64,000 nt of DNA from Ancylomarina sp048268005 (GTDB lineage Bacteria; Bacteroidota; Bacteroidia; Bacteroidales; Marinifilaceae), in NCBI GenBank assembly GCA_048268005.1, contig JBLWWJ010000006.1:62001-126000 (forward strand), written 5' to 3'. Positions 45,539 through 54,450 of this stretch are shown one piece after another. Numbering within the stretch: the stretch's first letter is position 1; each line of letters starts with the position of its first letter. The notes beneath the pieces are model-generated. The model was not told where the DNA came from and searched no databases. It worked only from the letters and a program-made list of their open reading frames with translations. Made by a program: the position numbers and the translations under genes.

Positions 45539-47251
45539 CTATTTTTTCTTCGCTTTAGCCCATGAATCTTTAAGAGAAACGGTACGGTTAAAGATCAACT
45601 TATCAGCTGAGCTATCCTTGTCAGTTGAGAAATATCCCAAACGCTGGAATTGGAAATGATCTTCAGCTTTAGAGTCTTTCAAGCTTGGTTCTACGAAACA
45701 ATTGTCAAGAATTTGTAAAGAATTCGGGTTGATGAATTCTAAGAAATCTTTGTCCTTATGGCTATCTGGTGCTTCATCGTTAAATAAACGATCGTAAATT
45801 CTAACTTCAGCTTTGGCCGCATGCTTAGCAGACACCCAATGAAGTGTTCCTTTTACTTTACGCTTACTTTCCTCAGATCCACTACCTGATTTTGATAATG
45901 GGTCATATGTTGCGTGAATTTCAGTGATGTTACCATCAGCATCCTTCACCGCTTTTTCACACATTACAATATAACCCGCCTTAAGACGAACTTCACGACC
46001 TGGTGTCATTCTAAAGAATTTTCTAGGCGCATCTTCCATAAAGTCCTCACACTCGATATAGAGCTCTCTAGAGAAAGGAATTTCACGTGAACCTGATTCA
46101 GGATCTTCCGGATTGTTTTCGATGCTTAGGAACTCTTCTTGTCCTTCAGGGTAGTTGGTTAAAACCAGTTTAACCGGATTAAGAACAGCCATCACACGAG
46201 GTGCTGTTTTGTTCAAATCCTCACGAACACAGTGCTCCAACACCGAAACATCAATCACGTTATTACGCTTTGCCACACCAATGATATCGGCAAAGTTCTT
46301 GATTGAGTTAGGCGTATAACCTCTACGTCGCAAACCTGAGATAGTTGGCATTCGTGGATCATCCCATCCCGATACATGATTTTCGTTTACCAATTGCAGA
46401 AGCTTACGCTTACTCATTACGGTATAGCTCAAATTTAAACGAGCAAATTCACGTTGCTTTGGCTGGTATTCTGTATCTGTAATATTCGTTACAAACCACT
46501 CGTAAAGTGGACGGTGAACTTCAAATTCAAGTGTACAAATTGAGTGAGTGATACCTTCCAAATAATCCGACTCGCCATGAGCATAGTCGTACATTGGGTA
46601 GATACACCAGGCGTCGCCTGTACGGTGATGATGGGCATGCATAATACGATACATCAACGGGTCACGCATGTGCATGTTTGGTGATGCCATATCGATTTTG
46701 GCACGCAAGACTTTTTCACCATCCTTAAATTCACCGGCTCTCATTCGAGCAAATAGATCTAAATTTTCTTCAACAGAACGGTTACGGAAAGGACTTTCAG
46801 TTCCAGGAACTGTTGGTGTTCCTTTTTGCTCAGCAATAAGAGCAGCCGACTGATCGTCAACGTAAGCCTTACCATCTTCAATTAATTTGACAGCCCAAGT
46901 GTATAACTGCTCAAAATAATCAGAAGTGTAGTAAGGATCGCCATCCCACTTAAAACCTAGCCATTTTATATCTTCCATTATAGAATCAACGTACTCAGTA
47001 TCTTCTTTTACTGGGTTGGTGTCGTCGAAACGTAGGTTACATTTTCCCTGGTATTGTTGGGCAAGGCTGAAATTTAGGCAGATTGCTTTTGCATGTCCAA
47101 TGTGTAGGTAACCATTTGGTTCCGGAGGGAATCGGGTGTGTACTCTACCATCATTGACATTGTTTTTCAGATCTTCTTCGATGATCTGCTGGATAAAATT
47201 CAGAGATTTTCCTTCGTTTGTATTCTCGTCATTCATAGTCTTGTTATCCAT
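45539..47251 (-). CDS. glnS: Glutamine-tRNA ligase
   Basis: A 570-residue class I aminoacyl-tRNA synthetase. The HIGH motif is in RFPPEPNGYLHIGHAKAICL, and the KMSKS-like loop is VMSKRKLLQLV. Also present: LRFDDTNPVKEDTEYVDSI, YDYAHGESDYLEGITHSICTLEFEVHRPLY, and the C-terminal beta-barrel anticodon-binding half (RGYTPNSIKNFADIIG onwards). Start: MDNKTMNDEN; a second in-frame ATG lies five codons on. Monocistronic and divergent from folB. Confidence 0.95.
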   Translation of the reverse strand: MDNKTMNDENTNEGKSLNFIQQIIEEDLKNNVNDGRVHTRFPPEPNGYLHIGHAKAICLNFSLAQQYQGKCNLRFDDTNPVKEDTEYVDSIMEDIKWLGFKWDGDPYYTSDYFEQLYTWAVKLIEDGKAYVDDQSAALIAEQKGTPTVPGTESPFRNRSVEENLDLFARMRAGEFKDGEKVLRAKIDMASPNMHMRDPLMYRIMHAHHHRTGDAWCIYPMYDYAHGESDYLEGITHSICTLEFEVHRPLYEWFVTNITDTEYQPKQREFARLNLSYTVMSKRKLLQLVNENHVSGWDDPRMPTISGLRRRGYTPNSIKNFADIIGVAKRNNVIDVSVLEHCVREDLNKTAPRVMAVLNPVKLVLTNYPEGQEEFLSIENNPEDPESGSREIPFSRELYIECEDFMEDAPRKFFRMTPGREVRLKAGYIVMCEKAVKDADGNITEIHATYDPLSKSGSGSEESKRKVKGTLHWVSAKHAAKAEVRIYDRLFNDEAPDSHKDKDFLEFINPNSLQILDNCFVEPSLKDSKAEDHFQFQRLGYFSTDKDSSADKLIFNRTVSLKDSWAKAKKK

Positions 47252-47499
47252 ACTTCACTCTATTTTAGATGATACAATGTATTGCCTGAGATTTTTTTGA
47301 AATCTCGCCTTGCTTAGCCTTTTTACCCATTATGTGTGATTTGTTAACGCACAAAAGGTATAAAGGGTTCGAACTGACAAAAGTAGAGATTTTCACTTAA
47401 ATAAAACAGTCAGTCATTCATGAATTTGCATCATAGATGGAATTAGAATCCCGCTTAGCGAAAATTGTCCTATATTCGCCCTGAAATATTATTACAGGT

Positions 47500-47853
47500 A
47501 TGAAAGGAATTATAGAACTAGAAGGATTGGAATTTTATGGCTACCATGGCTGTTTTGTTGAAGAGCAGGTGGTGGGAAATAAGTTTATCGTATATGTGCG
47601 TATGGAGTATAATGCTGAAAAACCAGCCGCTACCGATGCCATTACTGATGCACTCAATTATCAGCGAGCTTACGAAATGATTCAGGAAGAGTTTAAAATT
47701 AAATCTCACCTTTTGGAACATGTGGCTCAACGTTTACTGGATATGCTTTACGCAAAATTCCCGGAATTGGAGAAGGCGACCGTTAAAGTTTCGAAAATGA
47801 ACCCACCTATGGGCGGGCAAATAGAGAAAGTGAGCCTGACCCTAAGTCGATAA
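47500..47853 (+). CDS. folB: Dihydroneopterin aldolase
   Basis: A 117-residue enzyme of tetrahydrofolate biosynthesis that cleaves dihydroneopterin. Family motifs: LEGLEFYGYHGCFVEEQVVGNKFIVYV with the catalytic Tyr and conserved Glu, DAITDALNYQRAYEMI, LLEHVAQRLL, and VKVSKMNPPMGGQIEKVSLTLSR with the Lys of the active site. Normal length. Confidence 0.94.
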   Translation: MKGIIELEGLEFYGYHGCFVEEQVVGNKFIVYVRMEYNAEKPAATDAITDALNYQRAYEMIQEEFKIKSHLLEHVAQRLLDMLYAKFPELEKATVKVSKMNPPMGGQIEKVSLTLSR

Positions 47854-47917
47854 GTTTTTGATTCTCTTTAAGCTGCAGATTCCCGTGAAAAAAAAATATA
47901 GAAAAGCTTAAAAAAGC

Positions 47918-47949
47918 TTGCAAAGTATTTTCTTATTTACTTATCTTTG
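47918..47949 (+). promoter_or_regulatory. Promoter of tRNA-Cys
   Basis: TTG (47918-47920), 21-nt spacer, TATCTTTG (47942-47949): a perfect Bacteroidota consensus, 21 bases before the tRNA. Confidence 0.85.
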
Positions 47950-47970
47950 CATCGCTCTTAAGGAGAAAAG

Positions 47971-48041
47971 GGTCTCTTGGCCGAGTGGCTAGGCAGTGGT
48001 CTGCAAAACCATCTACGGCGGTTCGAATCCGCCAGAGACCT
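47971..48041 (+). tRNA. tRNA-Cys(GCA)
   Basis: A 71-nt cloverleaf with acceptor GGTCTCT/AGAGACC, anticodon loop CTGCAAA (anticodon GCA), T-arm GGCGG/CCGCC and discriminator T73, which is an identity element for cysteine. CCA is not encoded. Confidence 0.95.
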
Positions 48042-48046
48042 CAATT

Positions 48047-48080
48047 AAAACCTCATTTGTTTTCGCAAATGAGGTTTTTT
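48047..48080 (+). terminator. Terminator after tRNA-Cys
   Basis: AAAACCTCATTTG / CAAATGAGGTTTT stem with short loop and T-run. Confidence 0.9.
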
Positions 48081-48148
48081 GTTTTTGATATATTTTAAGG
48101 CACTCTTCCTTTTATTGTTTTGATTGTGCTAAGTGATTTATTCTCGTG

Positions 48149-49648
48149 TTAGGACTTCTTCTTATGGGATTTATCAAATTCCTCTAAGGAAATAAACTGC
48201 TTATAATGCTCATAACGTTCGAAGATCTGCTTGACGTAGTTAACGGGTTCAGATCCTCGAACATATCCATATTTTATAAAGGGTTTGTTGAAATTTTTAG
48301 GCAAACTCAGAGCCAGAACCATCTGTTCCACATGCTCCGACCAGATGGTAGGATCCAGATCATTTTCCTTTGCAAGACGCTGGGCGTCTCTTATGTGACT
48401 GTATCCACAATTATAGGAGGCCAAAGAAAATATAAGTCTGTTTTGAGGGTCTGGAATATCAGTAAATCGTTTGTATAGTTGATCCAAATAATCCGTACCG
48501 CCTCGAATACTTTCACTAGGATCAGAAATGTCTTTTATTCCTAAAGATTCTGCCGTGGCAGGCATCACTTGCATGAGTCCCTTGGCACCTGCCCATGATT
48601 TGGCTCCTGGATCAAATTTGGATTCCTGATAGACTTGTGCGGCAAGCAGTCGCCAGTCCCAATTAATTTTTTTTGCATATTTCTTTATCAGATCATCGTA
48701 CTTACTTATCTGATTATTATTCAGGCTGTAGTAGTCACTCTTGATTCTTCTCTTGAAGTTTCGTTTATTTTTAAAGTACTTATTGTAAATAACGTAATTG
48801 GTTGCTTCCTTTCTCTCTGCTTTTATCCATTTATTGATAAGGGCATGAAGCTTAGGGGATTTTTTGCGGGTAACCCATGCAATTCGCTGCGAAAAAGAAA
48901 CAGGAATATCAATTTTTAGAATAGGATTGTAGGAGGCATTTATTTTGGCCAAGTTTTCGTCGGCTATCGTATACTTAATCTCCCCATCTGCCACCATATT
49001 GATGATCTCATCGGTTGATAGCTGACTGTTCAGGGTATCAATGACAATATGGCCTCCTATTTCATTTGATAGGCTAATCAAACGCTCGTAATAGTTAGAA
49101 TTTCTTCTTATCGATACGGTATCATCTATTAATTCAATTGGATCGTGAACAAGCTGCTTTTGCAAGGTGCTCCAGGAAATCTTTCGATAATTGTCGGGTT
49201 TCTTCTGAACAAGCACCTGCTTGGTCAGGTATAAATATTCGGTAAAAGCCACTTCTTCCTTTCGTTGATTGGTGATGGCCATTCCATGTGCAATTAAATC
49301 CACATCTCCTCTGTTTAATATCTCGAATTGGGAATCGAGATCAGTGGATACGATAATTTCCAGTTTTAAATCAAGATGATCTGCAAGTCGCTTCAGAAGC
49401 TCATATTCAAATCCCATGGCCTGCCCCTTGTAAAGAAAATAACTGGTGCTGCTATAAACGACCAAAGCTTTGAGTACCCCATCTTTCCTGATGGCATCTA
49501 AATCTCTGTCCACAGAATTCTCTATGATTCTATTCACCTTTGCCTGAGACTCATCCGTTTTGGACTTTTCTTGCTGCTGACAGGAGAATAGGCTCAGCAT
49601 CATTGATAGGATTATCATTCTAATAGTAGGGGGAAAATTTTTTTTCAT
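48149..49648 (-). CDS. MltF-like lytic transglycosylase with solute-binding domain
   Basis: A 499-residue lipoprotein (signal ending at the lipobox LFSCQ). Residues about 55-290 are a solute-binding protein family 3 domain (LKALVVYSSTSYFLYKGQAMGFEYELLKRLADHL, DLIAHGMAITNQRKEEVAFTEY). Residues about 320-480 are a lytic transglycosylase domain of the Slt/MltF type: WRLLAAQVYQESKFDP with catalytic Glu, AGAKGLMQVMPATAESLGI, and LASYNCGYSHIRDAQRLA. This is the MltF order. The enzyme cleaves peptidoglycan with formation of 1,6-anhydro ends; the first domain in MltF controls activity. Monocistronic. Confidence 0.9.
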   Translation of the reverse strand: MKKNFPPTIRMIILSMMLSLFSCQQQEKSKTDESQAKVNRIIENSVDRDLDAIRKDGVLKALVVYSSTSYFLYKGQAMGFEYELLKRLADHLDLKLEIIVSTDLDSQFEILNRGDVDLIAHGMAITNQRKEEVAFTEYLYLTKQVLVQKKPDNYRKISWSTLQKQLVHDPIELIDDTVSIRRNSNYYERLISLSNEIGGHIVIDTLNSQLSTDEIINMVADGEIKYTIADENLAKINASYNPILKIDIPVSFSQRIAWVTRKKSPKLHALINKWIKAERKEATNYVIYNKYFKNKRNFKRRIKSDYYSLNNNQISKYDDLIKKYAKKINWDWRLLAAQVYQESKFDPGAKSWAGAKGLMQVMPATAESLGIKDISDPSESIRGGTDYLDQLYKRFTDIPDPQNRLIFSLASYNCGYSHIRDAQRLAKENDLDPTIWSEHVEQMVLALSLPKNFNKPFIKYGYVRGSEPVNYVKQIFERYEHYKQFISLEEFDKSHKKKS

Positions 49649-49815
49649 TTTGCTGCTTAGGTATGTGTCACATCTATATGGATGTTATTTCTTTTGAAAA
49701 GGTGACTGTATATCGCTAATTGGGTTGTATATACTCACCTTATCGTTTTTATCTCAGATATCTTATATTGGAGATGAACAAGATTTGAGTAAAGCTATCA
49801 AATTTCAATTAAGAT

Positions 49816-49956
49816 TCATACTGTCAAATCTGCCAAGATTTTTGCTTCAGGTTTAGTGCTGAAATAATGATGAGTAAAGGATTTAATCTGTAATTCTATT
49901 CCTTGTAGAGCAGCTTCGTGATCAGCATCTGTAGCCTGCAAATCGCTTAGTTTCAC
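49816..49956 (-). other. Possible 46-residue ORF or gene remnant
   Basis: In the 404-base gap between the transglycosylase and cupin genes, a GTG-started frame of 46 codons reads (V)KLSDLQATDADHEAALQGI, then ELQIKSFTHHYFSTKPEA, ending in ILADLTV. Composition is protein-like (acidic, soluble) and GAGG stands 13 bases before the GTG. The frame is closed by TGA upstream and no family is known to me. It may be a real small gene, the tail of a decayed one, or chance. The rest of the gap shows nothing. Confidence 0.25.
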
Positions 49957-50052
49957 TAATATCTCCTCACTGTAACATATGTTACTGTTTTTTCACTTGA
50001 AAAGGTCGACTTTTGTTTAAGAGAGAGTACTAATCAGCTTAATACATAGATC

Positions 50053-50376
50053 ATGGAAATAAAAAAGATATTTGAAACGGAAGCATTTATAAACGGTCAT
50101 GGGGTAGAAGCAAGGAAGTTTTATCAGAATGAACAAATGATGATGGTTCATTTAAATTTGAAGCCAGGTGATGTGATAGCTAAGCATGGAGCACCTATGA
50201 ATGTGTGTTTTGTTGTTTTGGAAGGAAAAGGAATTGTGGAAATTGGCGATGAAAGTAAAGACGTGGAAGCAAATACCCTAATCGAAAGTCCTGCAAATTT
50301 CGGACATGGCTGGAGAAACGAAAGCGATTCTGTGTTGCGAATTCTTGTCATTAAAATGATGAAACCTGCCCAATAG
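50053..50376 (+). CDS. Small cupin-domain protein
   Basis: A 107-residue single-domain cupin. Seen: LKPGDVIAKHGAPMNVCFVVLEGKGIVEIGDE (cupin motif 1, with His and Glu for metal) and IESPANFGHGWRNESDSVLRILVIK (motif 2 with His). Such proteins bind a metal and may be enzymes or sensors; nothing in the surroundings gives the substrate. Own terminator follows. Confidence 0.88.
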   Translation: MEIKKIFETEAFINGHGVEARKFYQNEQMMMVHLNLKPGDVIAKHGAPMNVCFVVLEGKGIVEIGDESKDVEANTLIESPANFGHGWRNESDSVLRILVIKMMKPAQ

Positions 50377-50398
50377 GTAGGAGGAAAAAATACTTAAT

Positions 50399-50432
50399 AA
50401 GCCCATCTGTGAAATTCACGGATGGGCTTTTT
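50399..50432 (+). terminator. Terminator after the cupin gene
   Basis: GCCCATCTGTGAA and TTCACGGATGGGC pair along the full arm, then a T-run. The remaining bases up to the alcohol dehydrogenase (304-base gap) show nothing recognisable. Confidence 0.88.
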
Positions 50433-50680
50433 CGTATTCTGTTTTTTTCCACTCATAAAAGTTACTAATATTCATCTCATCACAGCATAGAATCAGATTT
50501 AGACTTCAGTTAAATAATTTAATGATTAAATACGATTCGTTTAGGGAAAAGCTCAGCCCGTCAAGTATATTTTAATCCTCTTTCTTTTTTCGGTAAATTA
50601 AGTGGACTTGAGTTATTAAGCCTAATTGGCTTGGTATTAAAGTGATTTGGATAAATCAGTATTATTAAAAATAGCTTGAT

Positions 50681-51688
50681 ATGGAAAAAGTAAAGGCGTA
50701 TGCAGCGAGTGAGGCAGGAGGGAAATTAAAAGCTTTTGAATATGAATTACCTGAATTAAAGTGCGATCAAGTGGATATTAAAGTTCATTATTGTGGTATT
50801 TGTCATTCAGATTTAAGCATGTTGAATAATGAATGGGGCATGACGGAATATCCCTTTGTTCCCGGACATGAAATAGTTGGTGAGGTTGCTGCTGTGGGGC
50901 ATCATGTGGAAACGCTTAAGCCAGGCGATTTGGTTGGTTTGGGTTGGAATTCGGCTTCCTGTATGCACTGTAAGCAGTGTATGGATGGTAGTCATCATCT
51001 TTGTAATATGGTGGAAGGAACAATAGTGAGGCGCCATGGTGGCTTTGCTGAATACGTTAGAGGACATTGGTCCTGGGCTATACCTTTACCTAAGGGAATC
51101 GACATGAAAAAAGCCGGTCCTTTGCTTTGTGGTGGCATTACTGTATTTAACCCTATTATTTTAGCAGGCGTAAAAGCCACAGACCGAGTTGGTGTGATTG
51201 GGATTGGAGGATTGGGGCATATGGCTTTAAAATTCCTGAATAAGTGGGGCTGTGAGGTGATTGCCTTTAGTTCTAATCCGGATAAAAAAGAACAAATACT
51301 TGCTATGGGAGCAACCAAAATCATCAATTCCAGAGTACCCGAAGAGTTGGAGTCTATTGCTGGAAGTTTGGATTTTATCCTGAACACGACTAATGTAACT
51401 TTAGACTGGAATGCTTATTTGTCTGCACTTGCGCCCCAAGGCCGCTTTCATAATGTGGGAGCCGTTTTAGAACCCATGGCTATACCTGCTTTTTCGCTTA
51501 TAATGGGTGAAAAATCAGTTGCAGGAAGCCCATTGGGGAGTCCTGTTCTAACCCTTAAGATGCTGGAATTTTGTGTTCGCCACGATATTTACCCTATCGT
51601 AGAGGAGTTTCCTATGTCTAGAGTGAATGAGGCTTTGGATCATTTGGAAAAAGGCAAGGCCAGGTATCGTATTGTGTTGAAGGTCTAA
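50681..51688 (+). CDS. Zinc-dependent alcohol dehydrogenase (cinnamyl-alcohol/YahK type)
   Basis: A 335-residue medium-chain dehydrogenase. Catalytic zinc ligands are the Cys in CGICHSDL and the His-Glu in PGHEIVGEV; the structural zinc site is C-x2-C-x2-C-x7-C (SCMHCKQCMDGSHHLC). The cofactor-binding Rossmann loop is GVIGIGGLGHMALKF, followed by SSNPDKKE; Ser and Asn at the end of strand 2 favour NADP over NAD, as in the YahK/CAD subgroup of aldehyde reductases. It probably reduces aldehydes to alcohols; the natural substrate is unknown. Slightly shorter than the typical 350 residues. Confidence 0.9.
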   Translation: MEKVKAYAASEAGGKLKAFEYELPELKCDQVDIKVHYCGICHSDLSMLNNEWGMTEYPFVPGHEIVGEVAAVGHHVETLKPGDLVGLGWNSASCMHCKQCMDGSHHLCNMVEGTIVRRHGGFAEYVRGHWSWAIPLPKGIDMKKAGPLLCGGITVFNPIILAGVKATDRVGVIGIGGLGHMALKFLNKWGCEVIAFSSNPDKKEQILAMGATKIINSRVPEELESIAGSLDFILNTTNVTLDWNAYLSALAPQGRFHNVGAVLEPMAIPAFSLIMGEKSVAGSPLGSPVLTLKMLEFCVRHDIYPIVEEFPMSRVNEALDHLEKGKARYRIVLKV

Positions 51689-51693
51689 TTCAT

Positions 51694-51727
51694 AAAAAAC
51701 GAGTTCCATTTGGAACTCGTTTTTTTA
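51694..51727. terminator. Bidirectional terminator between the dehydrogenase and M56 genes
   Basis: AAAACGAGTTCCA / TGGAACTCGTTTT perfect stem between convergent genes, with A-run and T-run flanks. Confidence 0.9.
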
Positions 51728-51744
51728 TCATACTTGAAAATGAA

Positions 51745-53712
51745 TTATGATTTTTCAACTAAATAGTTTAATGTTGAGATCCCTGCTAATCGTAACTGTT
51801 TTATCAAAACGGTCAGAATTTCCTTATCAATGTCTTTTTTTGAATTTAATTGAACTTTTGCATTGGGGTTGTTCTTTAAAAACAGGTTCATTCTATTGGG
51901 TAACTGATCAATAGAACAAAGCTTACCATTAAAGAATATGCCATCTTCTGTGACCTTTATTTTAATGATATGGTTTGCAAATGTTGAGTAAGTCAATTTC
52001 TTAACATGAGCTTTTCTTAATTCTACTTTCACATCGGTGATAATACTCATTTTTGTTTCCTTATCTGCCTTTAAGCTAACAGCTGCATTTGGGTTTTTAG
52101 CAAAAATGGGTTTCAGTTTTTCTGCCAGCTGGTTTATAGCACATACTTTTCCGTTCAGAAAAATATCCTCATTAGTTACTTGTATTACGATTGGCGAGCT
52201 CGAAGCGTTTTGACTAGAAGCTTGTGAAACTCTCTTAGGCACATTTGACGAATGTCTGGTATTTTTAGGAGTAGGTGATGCTATTCTAATTGGAACAATT
52301 TTATCTATAAAGCTGCGTTCCGATCCTTTTAGATCAAAATAAGCCTTGTCGAAGAAGCTTCTTGCTTTTTCTTTTCTGACTTGCAAGTGAGCTTTTCCAA
52401 TGGCTTTTAATGTGAAATCTATGGCTTCCTTGCTCGTTCCTCTATCGAACTGGTACACAATAACACCTTTACTGATTTGAGCTTTATTTTTTCCGCCAAA
52501 ACTCATTTCTTCAGATTCGGGCCCTACACCGCCCCAATAATCGTTTGCTTGAATAAAACTTTGTGCAATTGACTTTAAATCTTCTTTACGAACAATCTGT
52601 CCATTAGCCAATAGGTCATCTTTCCTATTTTGCATGATTTGCAAAACATTTCGTTTTTTAACTCGAGATTGAGAGGATTGAGTTCCGACCTCAGCCATAT
52701 TTGCGAGTTTAGTTACAACTTGATTGCTTTGAGGCAGATTTTCTGCTGTCCAATGACTCAGCCAAACTTGACTACTATCGGCTTGGGTAATTAGAGGTGG
52801 TAGTTCGTTTACTTTTTTTATGATTTCGGGCTGTGTAAAGGCCTGCAAAAGTAAAAGCCCAGCAGGGAAAAAAAGTAAAGCTTTTGCAACGCCCCATCCT
52901 TTGATTTGTTTCTTTTTCATCATTTTTAATCGTTTAGAGATTGGTCCTTGTTTTAAATGATTGGCCGCAGCAAAACGTCTTTTGCCCACAGCTTTTTCTA
53001 AAATCAACAGTTGATATTGTGTTGCATCGATGCCTGTATTGAGTACGGCCTGATCGGCCTGAAATTCATGAACCAGTTTAAGTTCCTTCTTAAGTAACCA
53101 TGCAAAGGGATTGAACCATTGCAAATAACAAACCAGTTCGATTAGGATCACATCAAATGAATGATGCAACCTAATATGTGCTTCTTCGTGTAGAAGAATT
53201 GCTTTTTTATTTTCCTGATAATCGGCTTTAGAAAGCACGATGTATTTGTAAAAAGAGAAGGCCTGTATGCTATCCTTAACGATTGCCAACAGGATATCTT
53301 TATAGGATTTTATAGTGGCTTTTCTCAGCCATTTATAAATACGATGGTAGGAGAGAAAAAACCGAATAACAAGCAGACTTAGAATGCTCCAGTAGATTAG
53401 TGCAGTCCAGTTTATTGGTTTAGATTCAGATGTCTCTGCTAGTGTTTGTTTTTCATTTGGACTGATAACAGCTGCTGCTGGCAAAGGTATTTCAATCAAT
53501 TCCCGAACTTTTTGAATGGGAGCAGAGCTGATTTCGTTTGCTGGAATTATATGCGCCAATAAAGGCATTGCAAAGGCTGCACAAACCGATAGCAAAAGCG
53601 TTCTTCTTTTGTACCTGTGGTTGGCATCCCTATTTAGCAATAGCTTGTATAGCACATAAAAGAATGCCAGACTAATACCAACCTTTATCATATAGCTTAT
53701 GAAGATGAGCAT
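51745..53712 (-). CDS. M56-family metalloprotease (BlaR1/MecR1-like) with two C-terminal TolR/ExbD-like repeats
   Basis: A 655-residue membrane protein. Helices at about 5-25, 38-55, 100-121 and 275-292 surround the zinc-protease motif HEEAH (175-179) and the segment WFNPFAWLLKKE, as in BlaR1. In place of a beta-lactam-binding domain, the C-terminus has a spacer of about 210 residues and then two similar blocks (about 508-577 and 583-655): each reads V-x-(N/E)-(E/D)-(D/G)-IF-(L/F)-NGK-(V/L)-C-(A/S)-I-(N/D)-QL, then KNPNA and a final helix-strand. These resemble the periplasmic domain of TolR/ExbD. Two bases after blaI in the transcript. The signal sensed is unknown. Confidence 0.85.
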   Translation of the reverse strand: MLIFISYMIKVGISLAFFYVLYKLLLNRDANHRYKRRTLLLSVCAAFAMPLLAHIIPANEISSAPIQKVRELIEIPLPAAAVISPNEKQTLAETSESKPINWTALIYWSILSLLVIRFFLSYHRIYKWLRKATIKSYKDILLAIVKDSIQAFSFYKYIVLSKADYQENKKAILLHEEAHIRLHHSFDVILIELVCYLQWFNPFAWLLKKELKLVHEFQADQAVLNTGIDATQYQLLILEKAVGKRRFAAANHLKQGPISKRLKMMKKKQIKGWGVAKALLFFPAGLLLLQAFTQPEIIKKVNELPPLITQADSSQVWLSHWTAENLPQSNQVVTKLANMAEVGTQSSQSRVKKRNVLQIMQNRKDDLLANGQIVRKEDLKSIAQSFIQANDYWGGVGPESEEMSFGGKNKAQISKGVIVYQFDRGTSKEAIDFTLKAIGKAHLQVRKEKARSFFDKAYFDLKGSERSFIDKIVPIRIASPTPKNTRHSSNVPKRVSQASSQNASSSPIVIQVTNEDIFLNGKVCAINQLAEKLKPIFAKNPNAAVSLKADKETKMSIITDVKVELRKAHVKKLTYSTFANHIIKIKVTEDGIFFNGKLCSIDQLPNRMNLFLKNNPNAKVQLNSKKDIDKEILTVLIKQLRLAGISTLNYLVEKS

Positions 53713-53714
53713 AA

Positions 53715-54080
53715 TTAGCTTTCTTTATTTTTTTCAATGTCTTGAATTAGTTTTTTAAGCTCGTCGAGCGATAGGTTTTCTTCTTCAACAAACATAGAAA
53801 CCACGCGCTGGTACGAATTGTCGAAGTATTTTTGAACCACATTACCTAAGGTTTTTTTGCGGTAATCGGCTTCGCTAATGGCCGCAAAATAACGATGTGT
53901 TTTACCAAAGCTCTCATGCGAGATAAAGCCTTTTTCTTCTAAAGCCCTTACCATAGTCGACAGGGTATTGTAATGCAGCTTTTGATCGGGATACTTCTTT
54001 TGAAGATCTTTGACAAACATGGGACCTTCAGCCCAAAACAATTGCATGATTTCTTCTTCCTTTTGTGTTAGCTTCTTCAT
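53715..54080 (-). CDS. BlaI/MecI-family transcriptional repressor
   Basis: A 121-residue winged-helix repressor. ATG 54080 is chosen; the upstream in-frame TTG (54101) lies inside the -7 box of the promoter and so upstream of the transcript. Seen: LTQKEEEIMQLFWAEGPMFVKDLQ (first helices), LHYNTLSTMVRALEEKGFISHE with the recognition helix, and a C-terminal dimerisation helix with the cleavable region. In the BlaI-BlaR system the M56 protease triggers inactivation of the repressor; the neighbouring gene is its partner by family and spacing. Confidence 0.93.
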   Translation of the reverse strand: MKKLTQKEEEIMQLFWAEGPMFVKDLQKKYPDQKLHYNTLSTMVRALEEKGFISHESFGKTHRYFAAISEADYRKKTLGNVVQKYFDNSYQRVVSMFVEEENLSLDELKKLIQDIEKNKES

Positions 54081-54098
54081 AATGGGAAATGTTTGATT

Positions 54099-54143
54099 CA
54101 AATATAACTATAAAATCTAGTTATACAACTATGTTTTGTAGTT
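54099..54143 (-). promoter_or_regulatory. Promoter and double operator of the blaI-M56 operon
   Basis: On the minus strand TTG (54128-54126), 19-nt spacer and TATATTTG (54106-54099) match the Bacteroidota consensus exactly. Two identical dyads AACTA-N7-TAGTT lie over it: 54106-54122 in the spacer and 54127-54143 over and behind the -33 box. Their centres are 21 bases, two helical turns, apart. This is the placement expected of BlaI-type dimers repressing their own operon. That BlaI binds here is inference. Confidence 0.78.
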
Positions 54144-54450
54144 TTCAGGATTTAAGACTCTGAAATACTGTTTGATATAATTGGTTTGTTTTAACTTAAT
54201 ACCTTTGTTTATGGGCTTTCAGGTGGTGTTCCCTTTTTTGAATCATTTTTTTTTTTAGCCCATTTTGTTTCGATTGACTTGAACCAACTTCTTTATTTTT
54301 AACAGAATTTAAGTCGGGAAGCTCCTGATCTTTTCTTCATATAAGCTTTAAGACACGCATATTTTTTTATATTTGTTAGAGCAAGCTGGAATGATATTGA
54401 AAAGATTCGAAGAGGCTTGAAAAAAGTGTTTCATTAAAAAACGATAGACT

